Origin: Acetofilamentum sp.
GTDB taxonomy: Bacteria; Bacteroidota; Bacteroidia; Bacteroidales; JAFGXI01
Assembly: GCA_020720565.1 (NCBI GenBank)
Contig: DYOK01000109.1
Location: 1-8,911, forward strand
Reading direction: 5' to 3'
DNA: 8,911 bases
Below the pieces are notes generated by a model. The model had not been told where the DNA came from. It did not search any database and worked only from the letters and a program-made list of their open reading frames with translations. A program made the translations under genes and the position numbers. Of this stretch, positions 1 through 7,244 are shown piece by piece. The stretch's first letter is position 1. Each line of letters begins with the position of its first letter.

Positions 1-42
1 TCTTTCTGAAAATCAATATTTTTATGTTAACTTAAAGAAAAG

Positions 43-71
43 AAAACCTGAAGTTTGGAACGCCAGGTTTT
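43..71. terminator. Hairpin with A- and T-flanks, possible bidirectional terminator
   Basis: AAAACCTG (43-50) and CAGGTTTT (64-71) are perfect 8-bp inverted repeats separated by 13 bases. The A-rich left arm and T-rich right arm give a weak bidirectional intrinsic-terminator shape. It could end a gene lying left of the window, or act as a second stop for the minus-strand gene ending at 188. The stem has few GC pairs and the T-run is short, so function is inferred from shape only. I see no coding region in bases 1-187. Confidence 0.4.
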
Positions 72-175
72 AAAACTGTGGGTTTTTTAATATTGGATTA
101 ATTACCTCAAATAAAAATACGTTATGAGTTTTTAATGTAAATTCGTAATATATAGCTGAATACAATATTTATTAG

Positions 176-188
176 AGGTCGAAGACCT
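176..188 (-). repeat. Stop-overlapping 13-bp palindrome, copy 1
   Basis: Read on the minus strand this is AGGTCTTCGACCT, a 5-bp stem (AGGTC/GACCT) around a TTC centre. Its first base is the last base of the TAA stop (190-188) of the CAP-domain gene. The centre is asymmetric (TTC versus GAA), so orientation can be read, and it follows the gene's direction. The sequence beyond it is CTAATAAATATT, a poor T-tract. It is one of four identical 13-mers in the window and may be a terminator or the remnant of a dispersed repeat. Confidence 0.75.
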
Positions 189-2578
189 TATTTTTTATTG
201 CAAATTAATGCTTTTACTTTCAAATTTTGTAACACTTGATTGCTGATGCGACCCGAATCGAATAACTGTTTCAATCGAGCAGGGTCTTTTTGCTTAGCTT
301 TTAAAACGGCGGTGTAGAAGCAGTTCGAATTCACTCTGGTTTCGGAATGGGTAGCTAAACTGATGTATGTGAACAGAATTTCGTCGAACACTTCGCCATC
401 GCGTAAAAAAGGCTCAAGTAATTTGGCGGAGTAGTTAAAGTCGTTATGAGCGATAAACAAATACGACAATTTGAGTGCGTTTTTCCAGTTCATTTCGTCA
501 ATGTCGACCAACTCTTTAATTTTTTCTAAGCTTCTAACCGCCAATTCGGGTGTTTCTGGAACGGTATCGACTGCTTCGATAACCCCAAAAAGATATTCCA
601 AATTAAGCCCGTCGACCGTTTGTTCGGGTAGTTTGGTTTCGTACAATTTATTGATACGTTGGCGCAAATCGTTTACTTTTTTCTCGTCGGCTAAATTGGC
701 CGATTTAATATCGCAATACACATCGTTAAAGTGCAAATATTGATTAGATGGATCGAGATTAAACAAGGTGTTGATTTTCTGACACATCTCATCGTCCATT
801 TCGACTTGCTTAATGTACTTGAGCAGCCAATATTTATTCATCAGAATACCAGAGAAAGCAGCATTTTCAGGAATCACTTGCCCAGTAACCGATTCGTTGG
901 TGTATGTGCCTGCTATAACTTTTTTGATGATGTACTTCTGAATGGCCAAAGCTTTTACTTTATCGCCAGCCTCTACAGATTTATTGAATCGATTTAACAC
1001 GTAGGCTTCTTCTTTTTTACCCGTAACATCGTATGTAATTTCGAGGGTTACTTGAGCATAACGATGTTTTTCGAGTATGGGTTCCAAAGTTTTGGTTAAT
1101 CCCTCTGCTTTGATATAGGACTGAGCTTCTTCGATGGTCATATTGGCCATATTGGCATATTCGGTGTTGGCGATATCGGCTTTAAATAGCTCCCAATTTT
1201 CGTCGGTATTAACGGTAGCTTTTTTAAGGTTTTTATGAGTCGAAATAAAGCTTTTTAAAGCAGATTCGATACTTTCGCCTCTATTTTTTTGCAATCTTTT
1301 GTTCGATTCCACATCGCCTTCTATCGACGAAAAAGCGTCAATTGTAATGCGGTTGATAATAAAGTCGGGTTCTTTCAACGATTTGATAATGGGCTGAATG
1401 TCTTCGTTGTTATAAGTGAACTTATTGCGTTCGAAAGGTACTCTAAAGCTTAAGGTACTGTTTTCGGCAACCGGTAAAAACTGTGGTACGCCATCTGTAC
1501 TAGTGGTATCGAATAGAATATCGAGTTTTGAACCATTTTCGATACCCGCGTCCTCTTCGTAATTGGGCATAATGTCGGCACAGACCGATTTGTTTTGTAT
1601 CACAATTAGATTTAAATCGATGTTATCGCCCAAACCCTTTGGAATGGCAGCCAATTTAACTTTAAGTTTGGTTTTACGTTCTTTTTTGTCGGTATACAGA
1701 TTTTTTTTGAGCATTTTAGCTGACCAAATGGGTTTAAGCAAAATACCTTTCCAAGGTTTGCTGTTGTCCACAATGTTATCGCCACCACAAGCAAATTGTT
1801 CTTTCTGAACGATATCAACTGCAATACCATCTTTAGAAGCTTTCATTATTTTCTTGAAAGAGGCATATTTATCTGTTTCGAAATAAATGATGCCATCTTC
1901 GAGCACTAAGCCATCTTGCAAGCTTGATAGGTTTTTGTATTGATCTACTTTTTTACAAATTTTTTCGTCGTATGGTTTTAATCCATATTTCTTTTTCGAA
2001 ATGGGCACAGTTAATTCGGCAACCCGATCAAAACCGCTTTTAAACGATTTGTAATTTCCTACTACAACTGATAAATATAGTTTACTGCGATTGGCATCGA
2101 AGTCGGCACAAAGGCCAGCAAAAATCATTTTAGGATTTTCAAGCGTGACGGCTGTTTTTTTGCTTTTTAGCCATTTGGAAGCAATTTCTTCGGCAACTTG
2201 CTCGTAGGTTTGAGCTTTGTCGCCAGTTTTTACACTGTGTTTGTAAACCAGCTCTTCGCCAAAAGCCGAACCACCAGCAAAAGCTATGCGTTGAGCGGTT
2301 GTTTTGGTTTTCCCCGATTGACGAATTTCGGCTTCGCCATATTTGGCCATAAACTTAACTTGATTTTCCGATGCTGCATATAAAATGTAGTTGGTATCGA
2401 GCGGAGCAGTTTGTAAGCCTTTGCGATGCAAGTTTATTTTTTCGAAAATAAGCCGCTCTAAAAGCGTATCGTTGAATGAGGAGGGTTCGAGCGCTTGTTG
2501 TTTAGAGTCGGTACCAGATTGAGCCCAAAGCCCAAGAGAAACCATTAATAGAGCAGTGGAAAGTAGTAATTTAGTCAT
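188..2578 (-). CDS. Secreted CAP-domain protein with OmpA-like segment and helical C-terminus
   Basis: This 796-aa protein begins with a typical signal peptide (basic MTK, hydrophobic residues 4-18, likely cleavage after WAQ at 18-20), so it should be exported. Residues about 38-176 look like a CAP/SCP (CAP superfamily) domain: an N-terminal helix, LYAASENQVKFMAKYGE (67-82), GEEL (107-110) and the closing VVVGNY strand (171-176). A middle region (about 185-375) is rich in beta strand and unassigned. Residues about 378-445 resemble an OmpA C-terminal (peptidoglycan-binding) fold, with ITIDAFSSIEGD (411-422) followed by NKRLQKNRGESI (426-437). After an insertion, a matching last strand appears at RYAQVTLEITYDV (506-518). 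Residues about 525-790 are mainly helical and TPR-like. The ATG precedes a perfect signal peptide, so the start is secure. The gene is divergent from the polyamine genes, and its stop overlaps palindrome copy 1. Function is unknown; an envelope-associated role is inferred. The CAP call is fairly sure, the OmpA-like call moderate, the TPR call weak. Confidence 0.85.
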   Translation of the reverse strand: MTKLLLSTALLMVSLGLWAQSGTDSKQQALEPSSFNDTLLERLIFEKINLHRKGLQTAPLDTNYILYAASENQVKFMAKYGEAEIRQSGKTKTTAQRIAFAGGSAFGEELVYKHSVKTGDKAQTYEQVAEEIASKWLKSKKTAVTLENPKMIFAGLCADFDANRSKLYLSVVVGNYKSFKSGFDRVAELTVPISKKKYGLKPYDEKICKKVDQYKNLSSLQDGLVLEDGIIYFETDKYASFKKIMKASKDGIAVDIVQKEQFACGGDNIVDNSKPWKGILLKPIWSAKMLKKNLYTDKKERKTKLKVKLAAIPKGLGDNIDLNLIVIQNKSVCADIMPNYEEDAGIENGSKLDILFDTTSTDGVPQFLPVAENSTLSFRVPFERNKFTYNNEDIQPIIKSLKEPDFIINRITIDAFSSIEGDVESNKRLQKNRGESIESALKSFISTHKNLKKATVNTDENWELFKADIANTEYANMANMTIEEAQSYIKAEGLTKTLEPILEKHRYAQVTLEITYDVTGKKEEAYVLNRFNKSVEAGDKVKALAIQKYIIKKVIAGTYTNESVTGQVIPENAAFSGILMNKYWLLKYIKQVEMDDEMCQKINTLFNLDPSNQYLHFNDVYCDIKSANLADEKKVNDLRQRINKLYETKLPEQTVDGLNLEYLFGVIEAVDTVPETPELAVRSLEKIKELVDIDEMNWKNALKLSYLFIAHNDFNYSAKLLEPFLRDGEVFDEILFTYISLATHSETRVNSNCFYTAVLKAKQKDPARLKQLFDSGRISNQVLQNLKVKALICNKK

Positions 2579-3004
2579 AGTAATACAAAACGTTTTTTAA
2601 ATTAAAAAAGCTATTAATATTTTCTGTGTAGCTAATAATTTTGTCAAAAAGCTATTTTTTATCAAATTTTGAAATTTAACAAAAAAAGGAAAACTTAGGT
2701 CAAAATTTTGTTCGACGAAGTTAAACATTTTTAGAGATTTTGCTTAAATCCTAATTAGAAATTTTACACCAAAAAAAACAACGATTTTTCGATATAATGC
2801 AACAAATTACAAGACACGACTTGCTTTTCGAGTCCTATTTTAATCACATATTGCTCTTGATTCAAGTCATAAATTATTGGTGCTTTGTCAAAAAAAATAG
2901 CCAAAATAATAGGCTTAAGCATTTGTGCAGGTAATATTTTTTATAACTCATTGTAACACAATTTGATATTTCGTGTAAAAAGGCTTGTAGTTTTTTTTTT
3001 GAAA

Positions 3005-3036
3005 TTGCTTTGATTATCACATTTTTTTTACTTTTG
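3005..3036 (+). promoter_or_regulatory. Candidate Bacteroidetes sigma-A promoter for speA-speB
   Basis: TACTTTTG at 3029-3036 matches the Bacteroidetes -7 consensus TAnnTTTG exactly. It is preceded by TTG at 3005-3007 with a 21-base spacer, within the usual 19-21. Transcription would begin near 3043, giving a leader of roughly 240 bases that contains palindrome copy 2. The match is good, but such motifs are not rare in AT-rich DNA. Confidence 0.45.
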
Positions 3037-3170
3037 TCAGCCTAAATAAGTGAAACTATAGGGTAAGAAAAGAAGTACACGACAAATAAAAAATTAGTTT
3101 TTTCATTGTATATAATCTATCTAGCACTTATATTTAAACTTTTTTATTACAGCATTATTTTCTACACCTA

Positions 3171-3183
3171 AGGTCTTCGACCT
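3171..3183 (+). repeat. 13-bp palindrome, copy 2, in the speA leader
   Basis: AGGTCTTCGACCT in plus orientation, again preceded so as to form TAAGGTC, but no recognised gene ends here. The identity with copy 4 extends to 22 bases (3169-3190 versus 7629-7650). CGACATTAAA follows 64 bases from the palindrome start (3235-3244), against 65 in copy 4. It lies about 100 bases before the speA start and downstream of the candidate promoter, so a transcript from there would carry the hairpin. It could be an attenuator, the end of a lost gene, or an inserted repeat. Confidence 0.75.
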
Positions 3184-3285
3184 ATTTCTTAGTTTTATAG
3201 CGGGCAATTTTTCAAGCTCTTAGGTGAATAAAAACGACATTAAAATATTCAATTTGCTTATTTAAATACTTGAGGCCATAAAAAA

Positions 3286-4692
3286 ATGAAGAACACCTAT
3301 TTTGATTTGATTGATCAGAGCTACTACTTTCCACAAGAGGGCTTCGATTTACGAGACGGGAATTTAACTTTCCACGGAATCTCGCTTAAACATCTTATTG
3401 AAAAGCATGGTACACCTTTTAGATTTATCTATTTACCCAAAATTGGTGATCAAATAAAAAAGTCTCGAAATTTATTTAATAGAGCACTAAAACAGATTGA
3501 TTATCGCGGCACTTATAATTATTGTTACTGCACAAAGTGTAATCACTTTCACCATGTCATTAGCGAAGCGCTAAAACATAATGTCAATTTAGAAACCTCA
3601 TCTACCTTCGATATCGATCTTATTATCAATTTATTACGCGAGAAAAAGATTAAAAAAGATCGAATCATTATTCACAATGGATACAAAACAGACGATTATC
3701 TTAAAAAAATAATCGAGCTACAAGATCTTGGTTTTAAAAATTCGATTATCATTTTTGACAGCGTAAAAGAGATTGACCGGTTACAAGCCTTAACCGATCG
3801 AAACAAAATCAAAATTGGTCTAAGAATGGCCATAAACGAAGAACCTCAATCGGCATATTACACCTCTCGTTTAGGAATTCGTCATAACGAAATGATGGAT
3901 TTTTTTAATAAAAATATTAAAAATAACGATCGTGTCGAGCTTAAAATGTTACATTTTTTTGTCGACTCGGGCATTAAAGACAGCTTATATTATTGGGGTG
4001 AATTTAGCAAAGCCCTAGGTTTATACATCGATTTAAAGAAAAATTGCGAGTCGCTAGACGCATTCAATTTAGGTGGGGGCTTTCCTATTCGCAACCACTT
4101 AGGATTTGAGTACAATTACGAAAATATGATTGTCGAAATTGTGAAAAGCATCAAAGAAACTTGCGACCGCGAAGGGGTGATGGAACCCGATATTTTTACT
4201 GAGTTTGGTAAATATACCGTGGGCGAAAGCGGTGCCATCATTTTTAAAGTACTCGAACAAAAGCAGCAAAACGACACCGAAGCATGGTATATTATCGACA
4301 ACAGCCTTATGAATACCATTCCAGATGCTTGGTCGATTCACGAAAAATTTATCCTATTACCCATCAACAAATGGAACAATGAGTACCAACGTGTCAACAT
4401 AGGTGGTATTTCGTGTGACCATAGCGACTATTATAATTCCGAAGATTTAAACCAAGAGATATTATTGCCCAAATACGACGATACCGACCACGAACCACTC
4501 TATTTAGGATTTTTCCATACGGGGGCTTACCAAGATGCCATTAGTGGATACGGCGGGATTAAGCACTGCTTAATTCCATCGCCCAAACACGTCATTATCG
4601 ACCGAGACGACAAAGGTAATATTATCGATTATGTTTATCGAAATGAACAAAGTGGCGAAGAAATGTTTAAAATTTTAGGATACAATTTATAA
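3286..4692 (+). CDS. speA: Arginine decarboxylase, short fold-III PLP type
   Basis: This 468-aa protein is a PLP-dependent decarboxylase of the alanine-racemase fold (ODC/DapDC/ADC group). It most likely converts arginine to agmatine in the cytoplasm. The PLP lysine is best placed at K84 in YCYCTKCNH, equivalent to the KxN of relatives. The glycine-rich phosphate-binding loop is LGGGFP (262-267). EFGKYTVGESG (306-316) corresponds to the usual EPGR motif with F and K replacing P and R. The active-site cysteine/aspartate motif appears to be SCDHSDYY (376-383), and GAY (413-415) is the usual tyrosine near PLP. The length fits the roughly 465-aa enzymes annotated as arginine decarboxylase in Bacteroidota rather than the 630-aa SpeA or 380-aa NspC types. 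Its stop overlaps the agmatinase start (TAATG), which strongly supports arginine as substrate. Diaminopimelate or carboxynorspermidine decarboxylase are alternatives that fit the neighbour less well. Confidence 0.85.
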   Translation: MKNTYFDLIDQSYYFPQEGFDLRDGNLTFHGISLKHLIEKHGTPFRFIYLPKIGDQIKKSRNLFNRALKQIDYRGTYNYCYCTKCNHFHHVISEALKHNVNLETSSTFDIDLIINLLREKKIKKDRIIIHNGYKTDDYLKKIIELQDLGFKNSIIIFDSVKEIDRLQALTDRNKIKIGLRMAINEEPQSAYYTSRLGIRHNEMMDFFNKNIKNNDRVELKMLHFFVDSGIKDSLYYWGEFSKALGLYIDLKKNCESLDAFNLGGGFPIRNHLGFEYNYENMIVEIVKSIKETCDREGVMEPDIFTEFGKYTVGESGAIIFKVLEQKQQNDTEAWYIIDNSLMNTIPDAWSIHEKFILLPINKWNNEYQRVNIGGISCDHSDYYNSEDLNQEILLPKYDDTDHEPLYLGFFHTGAYQDAISGYGGIKHCLIPSPKHVIIDRDDKGNIIDYVYRNEQSGEEMFKILGYNL

Positions 4693-5540
4693 TGGAACGA
4701 ATATACGCAGGCATTGATACCGGGTTAAACGACCTTAATAACGCACAAATTTTATTACAGTCGATTCCTTACGACGGCACAAGTACTTGGGGTAAAGGTG
4801 CCGACAAAGGATTTGGAGCTTTCCTCGATGCTTCCGATAACATGGAAGTTTATGATATCGAAACCGATTCGGAAGTATACACCAGAGGCGTGCATATCTT
4901 ACCTATAATTTCAGAGAATCAATCGGCAGAAAGTCTGTTCAATGCGGTATATCAGAAAACCAAAACTTTGCTCGAGTCTAACAAATACCTCACTTTTTTT
5001 GGCGGTGAGCATTCCGTGTCAATTGGAGTGATTAAAGCGTTTTACGAGAAGCATCCCAATTTAACTGTTTTACATTTAGATGCACATGCCGACTTACGCA
5101 AAGATTATCATGGTACACCATACAATCACGCATGTGCTTTGCACGACGCCTCGAAACATACCAATTTGATACAAGTTGGGATTCGCAGCATGGATACTTG
5201 CGAAAAAGAGTACATGGACTATAGCAAAACTTATTTTTCCGAAGCCATTTTCGAACGACACGATTGGATGCAAGAATCAATAAATCAGATGACACAAGAT
5301 GTCTATTTGACTATCGATTTGGATGTGTTTGACCCATCTATAATGCCGGCCACGGGCACACCAGAACCTGGTGGAATGCAGTGGAATACCGTAATTCGAT
5401 ACCTTAAAATGGTGTTCCAACAACGCAATGTGGTCGGCTTCGATATTGTAGAACTGGCACCAATCGAAGACGAAAAAGCTTCAAATTTTTTAGTTGCAAA
5501 ACTTTATTATAAGCTTTTATCGTATAAATTTGAATTGTAA
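4692..5540 (+). CDS. speB: Agmatinase (ureohydrolase family)
   Basis: A 282-aa manganese-dependent ureohydrolase, expected to split agmatine into putrescine and urea. All family metal-ligand motifs are visible: GGEHS (104-108, ligand H107), LDAHADL (129-135, ligands D130, H132, D134) and TIDLDVFDP (207-215, ligands D209, D211). TGTPEPGG (221-228) and GFDIVELAP (249-257, with catalytic-region E254) complete the signature. The fold is complete, with a length slightly below the usual 290-320. The ATG shares its A with the TAA of the decarboxylase, so translation is probably coupled and the two form one operon. Arginase or formimidoglutamase would have the same motifs, but the upstream arginine decarboxylase favours agmatinase. 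Its own TAA overlaps palindrome copy 3. Confidence 0.92.
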   Translation: MERIYAGIDTGLNDLNNAQILLQSIPYDGTSTWGKGADKGFGAFLDASDNMEVYDIETDSEVYTRGVHILPIISENQSAESLFNAVYQKTKTLLESNKYLTFFGGEHSVSIGVIKAFYEKHPNLTVLHLDAHADLRKDYHGTPYNHACALHDASKHTNLIQVGIRSMDTCEKEYMDYSKTYFSEAIFERHDWMQESINQMTQDVYLTIDLDVFDPSIMPATGTPEPGGMQWNTVIRYLKMVFQQRNVVGFDIVELAPIEDEKASNFLVAKLYYKLLSYKFEL

Positions 5541-5609
5541 GGTCTTCGACCTTTTTATTTTTTTAATTGACATTTTATCAGGTGTTTAGATAAATAAAAG
5601 AAGACCTTA
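5538..5609 (+). repeat. 10-bp inverted repeat enclosing palindrome copy 3
   Basis: TAAGGTCTTC (5538-5547) is the exact reverse complement of GAAGACCTTA (5600-5609). The left arm is also the left half of palindrome copy 3, so the RNA could form either the tight hairpin (5540-5552) or a wider one with a loop of about 52 bases. A further half-arm, AGGTCGAA, lies at 5681-5688. This gap (5541-5753) holds no gene. Confidence 0.6.
5540..5552 (+). terminator. Stop-overlapping palindrome copy 3, likely intrinsic terminator of speAB
   Basis: AGGTCTTCGACCT begins on the last A of the agmatinase TAA. Here the stem extends to 6 bp (AAGGTC/GACCTT), and the 3' side runs into CTTTTTATTTTTTT. This is the best terminator of the four copies: a short GC-containing stem followed directly by a T-tract. 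It would separate the speA-speB unit from the deoxyhypusine-synthase-like gene about 200 bases downstream. Confidence 0.6.
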
Positions 5610-5753
5610 AGTATGATGCATAATTTAATGTTGTATTTTATTAAGATAGAAGATTAACAAATAGTATAGATACAATAAATAGGTCGAAAAGCTTTATATT
5701 ATTAAAAGTACTTAAATATTTTAAAAAAGCTCAAAGAGCAAAACAATATACAT

Positions 5754-6731
5754 ATGGACAAAAAAGGACCGATAAGTCAATTTATTGTAGAGCATTACAA
5801 ACATTTTAATGCAGCAGCTCTAGTCGATGCCGCCAAAGATTACGAAAAGCACATCGATAGTGGTAAAAAAATGATGTTAACTCTAGCAGGTGCTATGAGT
5901 ACCGCAGAGTTGGGAAAATCGCTTGCCGAAATGATTCGTCAAGATAAAATTCAGATAATTTCTTGCACTGGAGCCAATCTCGAAGAAGACATTATGAATT
6001 TGGTGGCCCACTCATTTTATAAAAGAGTGCCCAACTATCGCGACTTAACCCCAAAAGACGAGTGGAATTTGTTGGAAAACCATCTGAACAGAGTGACCGA
6101 CACATGTATACCTGAGGAAGAGGCTTTTAGACGATTACAAAAACATATCCATGCCATTTGGAGCGAAGCCGACCAAAAAGGCGAGCGCATGTTTCCGCAC
6201 GAATACATGTACAAAATGTTAAAATCGGGTGTATTGGAGCAGTATTACCAAATTGACCCCAAAAACAGTTGGATGTTAGCTGCTGCAGAGAAAAATATTC
6301 CGATTGTTGTACCAGGATGGGAAGACTCAACCATGGGCAATATTTTTGCCTCGTATGTGATCAAAGGCGAAATTAAAGCCAGCACCATGAAATCGGGTAT
6401 CGAATATATGGCATGGTTAGCCGATTGGTACACCCAAAATGCAGGCACCGAAGGTATAGGTTTTTTCCAAATTGGAGGTGGCATCGCGGGCGATTTTCCA
6501 ATTTGTGTAGTGCCAATGCTGTATCAAGATATGGAACGTTACGACACACCATTCTGGAGCTATTTCTGTCAAATATCGGACTCTACAACCAGTTATGGGT
6601 CGTATTCGGGAGCCGTACCTAACGAAAAGATTACTTGGGGGAAATTGGATATCGACACTCCAAAACATATCGTAGAATCGGATGCAACTATTGTAGCACC
6701 TTTGATTTTTGCTTACGTTTTAGGGTGGTAA
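5754..6731 (+). CDS. Deoxyhypusine synthase family protein, putative polyamine enzyme
   Basis: This 325-aa protein belongs to the deoxyhypusine synthase (DS) family, NAD-dependent enzymes that transfer an aminobutyl group from spermidine to a lysine or amine through an enzyme-lysine imine. Visible motifs are TGANLEED (72-79, eukaryotic TAGGVEED), PGWEDSTMGN (187-196, aligned to TDGSLGD), IGGGI (240-244) and ITWGK (293-297). K297 is the expected catalytic lysine; E291 and W295 match the eukaryotic Glu and Trp near it. The eukaryotic HHI after GGG is replaced by GDFP (246-249), and the Asp of GSDSG aligns with Y284. Bacteria have no eIF5A, so the acceptor should be a small amine such as putrescine (homospermidine synthesis) or another polyamine. 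That is supported by speA-speB just upstream, but the exact reaction is not known from sequence. The N-terminus is slightly short for the family. No strong ribosome binding site is seen before the ATG. Confidence 0.85.
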   Translation: MDKKGPISQFIVEHYKHFNAAALVDAAKDYEKHIDSGKKMMLTLAGAMSTAELGKSLAEMIRQDKIQIISCTGANLEEDIMNLVAHSFYKRVPNYRDLTPKDEWNLLENHLNRVTDTCIPEEEAFRRLQKHIHAIWSEADQKGERMFPHEYMYKMLKSGVLEQYYQIDPKNSWMLAAAEKNIPIVVPGWEDSTMGNIFASYVIKGEIKASTMKSGIEYMAWLADWYTQNAGTEGIGFFQIGGGIAGDFPICVVPMLYQDMERYDTPFWSYFCQISDSTTSYGSYSGAVPNEKITWGKLDIDTPKHIVESDATIVAPLIFAYVLGW

Positions 6732-6831
6732 TCAGAAAAATTGTAAAGTTAATATTCAATAAGGACATTAAAGATTTCTTTCATTTTATAGGACAACAAA
6801 CTAGCTTTAAAAAACACATTTCAATAAATAT

Positions 6832-7227
6832 ATGGCAGTCAACAAATTAAAAGTTATTCAGACTTACGAAAAACTATCAAAAGAGCTTCAGCGTGAGTTC
6901 AAACAAATGTATACAGATGGGTACAGCGAACACCTTGTCGAATTTACTAATGCAAAAGGTGAAATCGTTTTGGCATTACCTTTCGAAACCGACGATAAGT
7001 ATTATTTGATTAAAATGTCGCATCGTAAAATTCAAACTGTTTCCGACGATTTAGATCAAGAAATTGATGAAACAAAGCTCGATGAGGAATTAAAATCAAA
7101 ATATAAAGAAGAATATCCAGAGGAAGAAGAAGAGGAAAAAACAGACGAGGACGAGGACGATTATGATGATGAGGATGATGATCCTGCTGATGAGCCCTCA
7201 GACGACGACGACGATGACGAAGATTAA
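6832..7227 (+). CDS. Conserved Bacteroidota small protein with polyacidic tail
   Basis: A 131-aa protein in two parts. Residues 1-70 form a compact conserved-looking domain with MAVNKLKVIQTYEKLS at the start and LPFETDDKYYLIKM (49-62). I remember this pattern from Bacteroidota proteins usually called hypothetical, sometimes mislabelled DNA primase. Residues 97-131 are almost purely acidic (28 of 35 are D or E), with a hexa-glutamate run at 97-102 and a hexa-aspartate run at 124-129. There is no signal peptide or membrane segment, so it is cytoplasmic. Its stop is 17 bases before the S4 protein start, so the two are likely co-transcribed. An acidic tail next to a basic RNA-binding protein suggests nucleic-acid mimicry, chaperoning or ribosome-related work, but this is inference. 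No function can be assigned. Confidence 0.8.
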   Translation: MAVNKLKVIQTYEKLSKELQREFKQMYTDGYSEHLVEFTNAKGEIVLALPFETDDKYYLIKMSHRKIQTVSDDLDQEIDETKLDEELKSKYKEEYPEEEEEEKTDEDEDDYDDEDDDPADEPSDDDDDDED

Positions 7228-7244
7228 CCATTAAGTCGTGAACA

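Larger units (their letters stand above)
2579..3285. other. Divergent AT-rich intergenic region between CAP gene and speA
   Basis: This 707-bp region is very AT-rich and holds no convincing gene. The left part (2579-2900) should carry the promoter of the minus-strand CAP gene, but I found no clean TAnnTTTG on that strand. An 11-bp direct repeat, AAAAAGCTATT, occurs at 2605-2615 and 2646-2656. The right part has a Bacteroidetes-type promoter (3005-3036) and palindrome copy 2 (3171-3183). A short open frame (3067-3171) without an ATG ends exactly at that palindrome. A GAGG at 3272-3275, 10 bases before the speA ATG, could be a weak ribosome binding site. Confidence 0.6.

Noticed and set aside
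471..997. Plus-strand open frames within the CAP-domain gene
   Set aside because: They lie wholly antisense to a clear coding region, lack recognisable domains, and have no promoter or ribosome binding site.
2605..2656. Direct repeat AAAAAGCTATT as an operator pair
   Set aside because: Two 11-bp AT-rich copies 41 bases apart are weak evidence in DNA of this composition.
5567..5594. TTGACA followed by GATAAA as a sigma-70 promoter for the DS homologue
   Set aside because: The -35/-10 pattern of enteric bacteria is not the Bacteroidetes consensus, the -10 match is poor, and it overlaps the terminator T-tract region.
6413..6850. Plus-strand frames overlapping the end of the DS homologue
   Set aside because: They are out of frame with the conserved ITWGK region and show no domain; they are shadows of the real gene.
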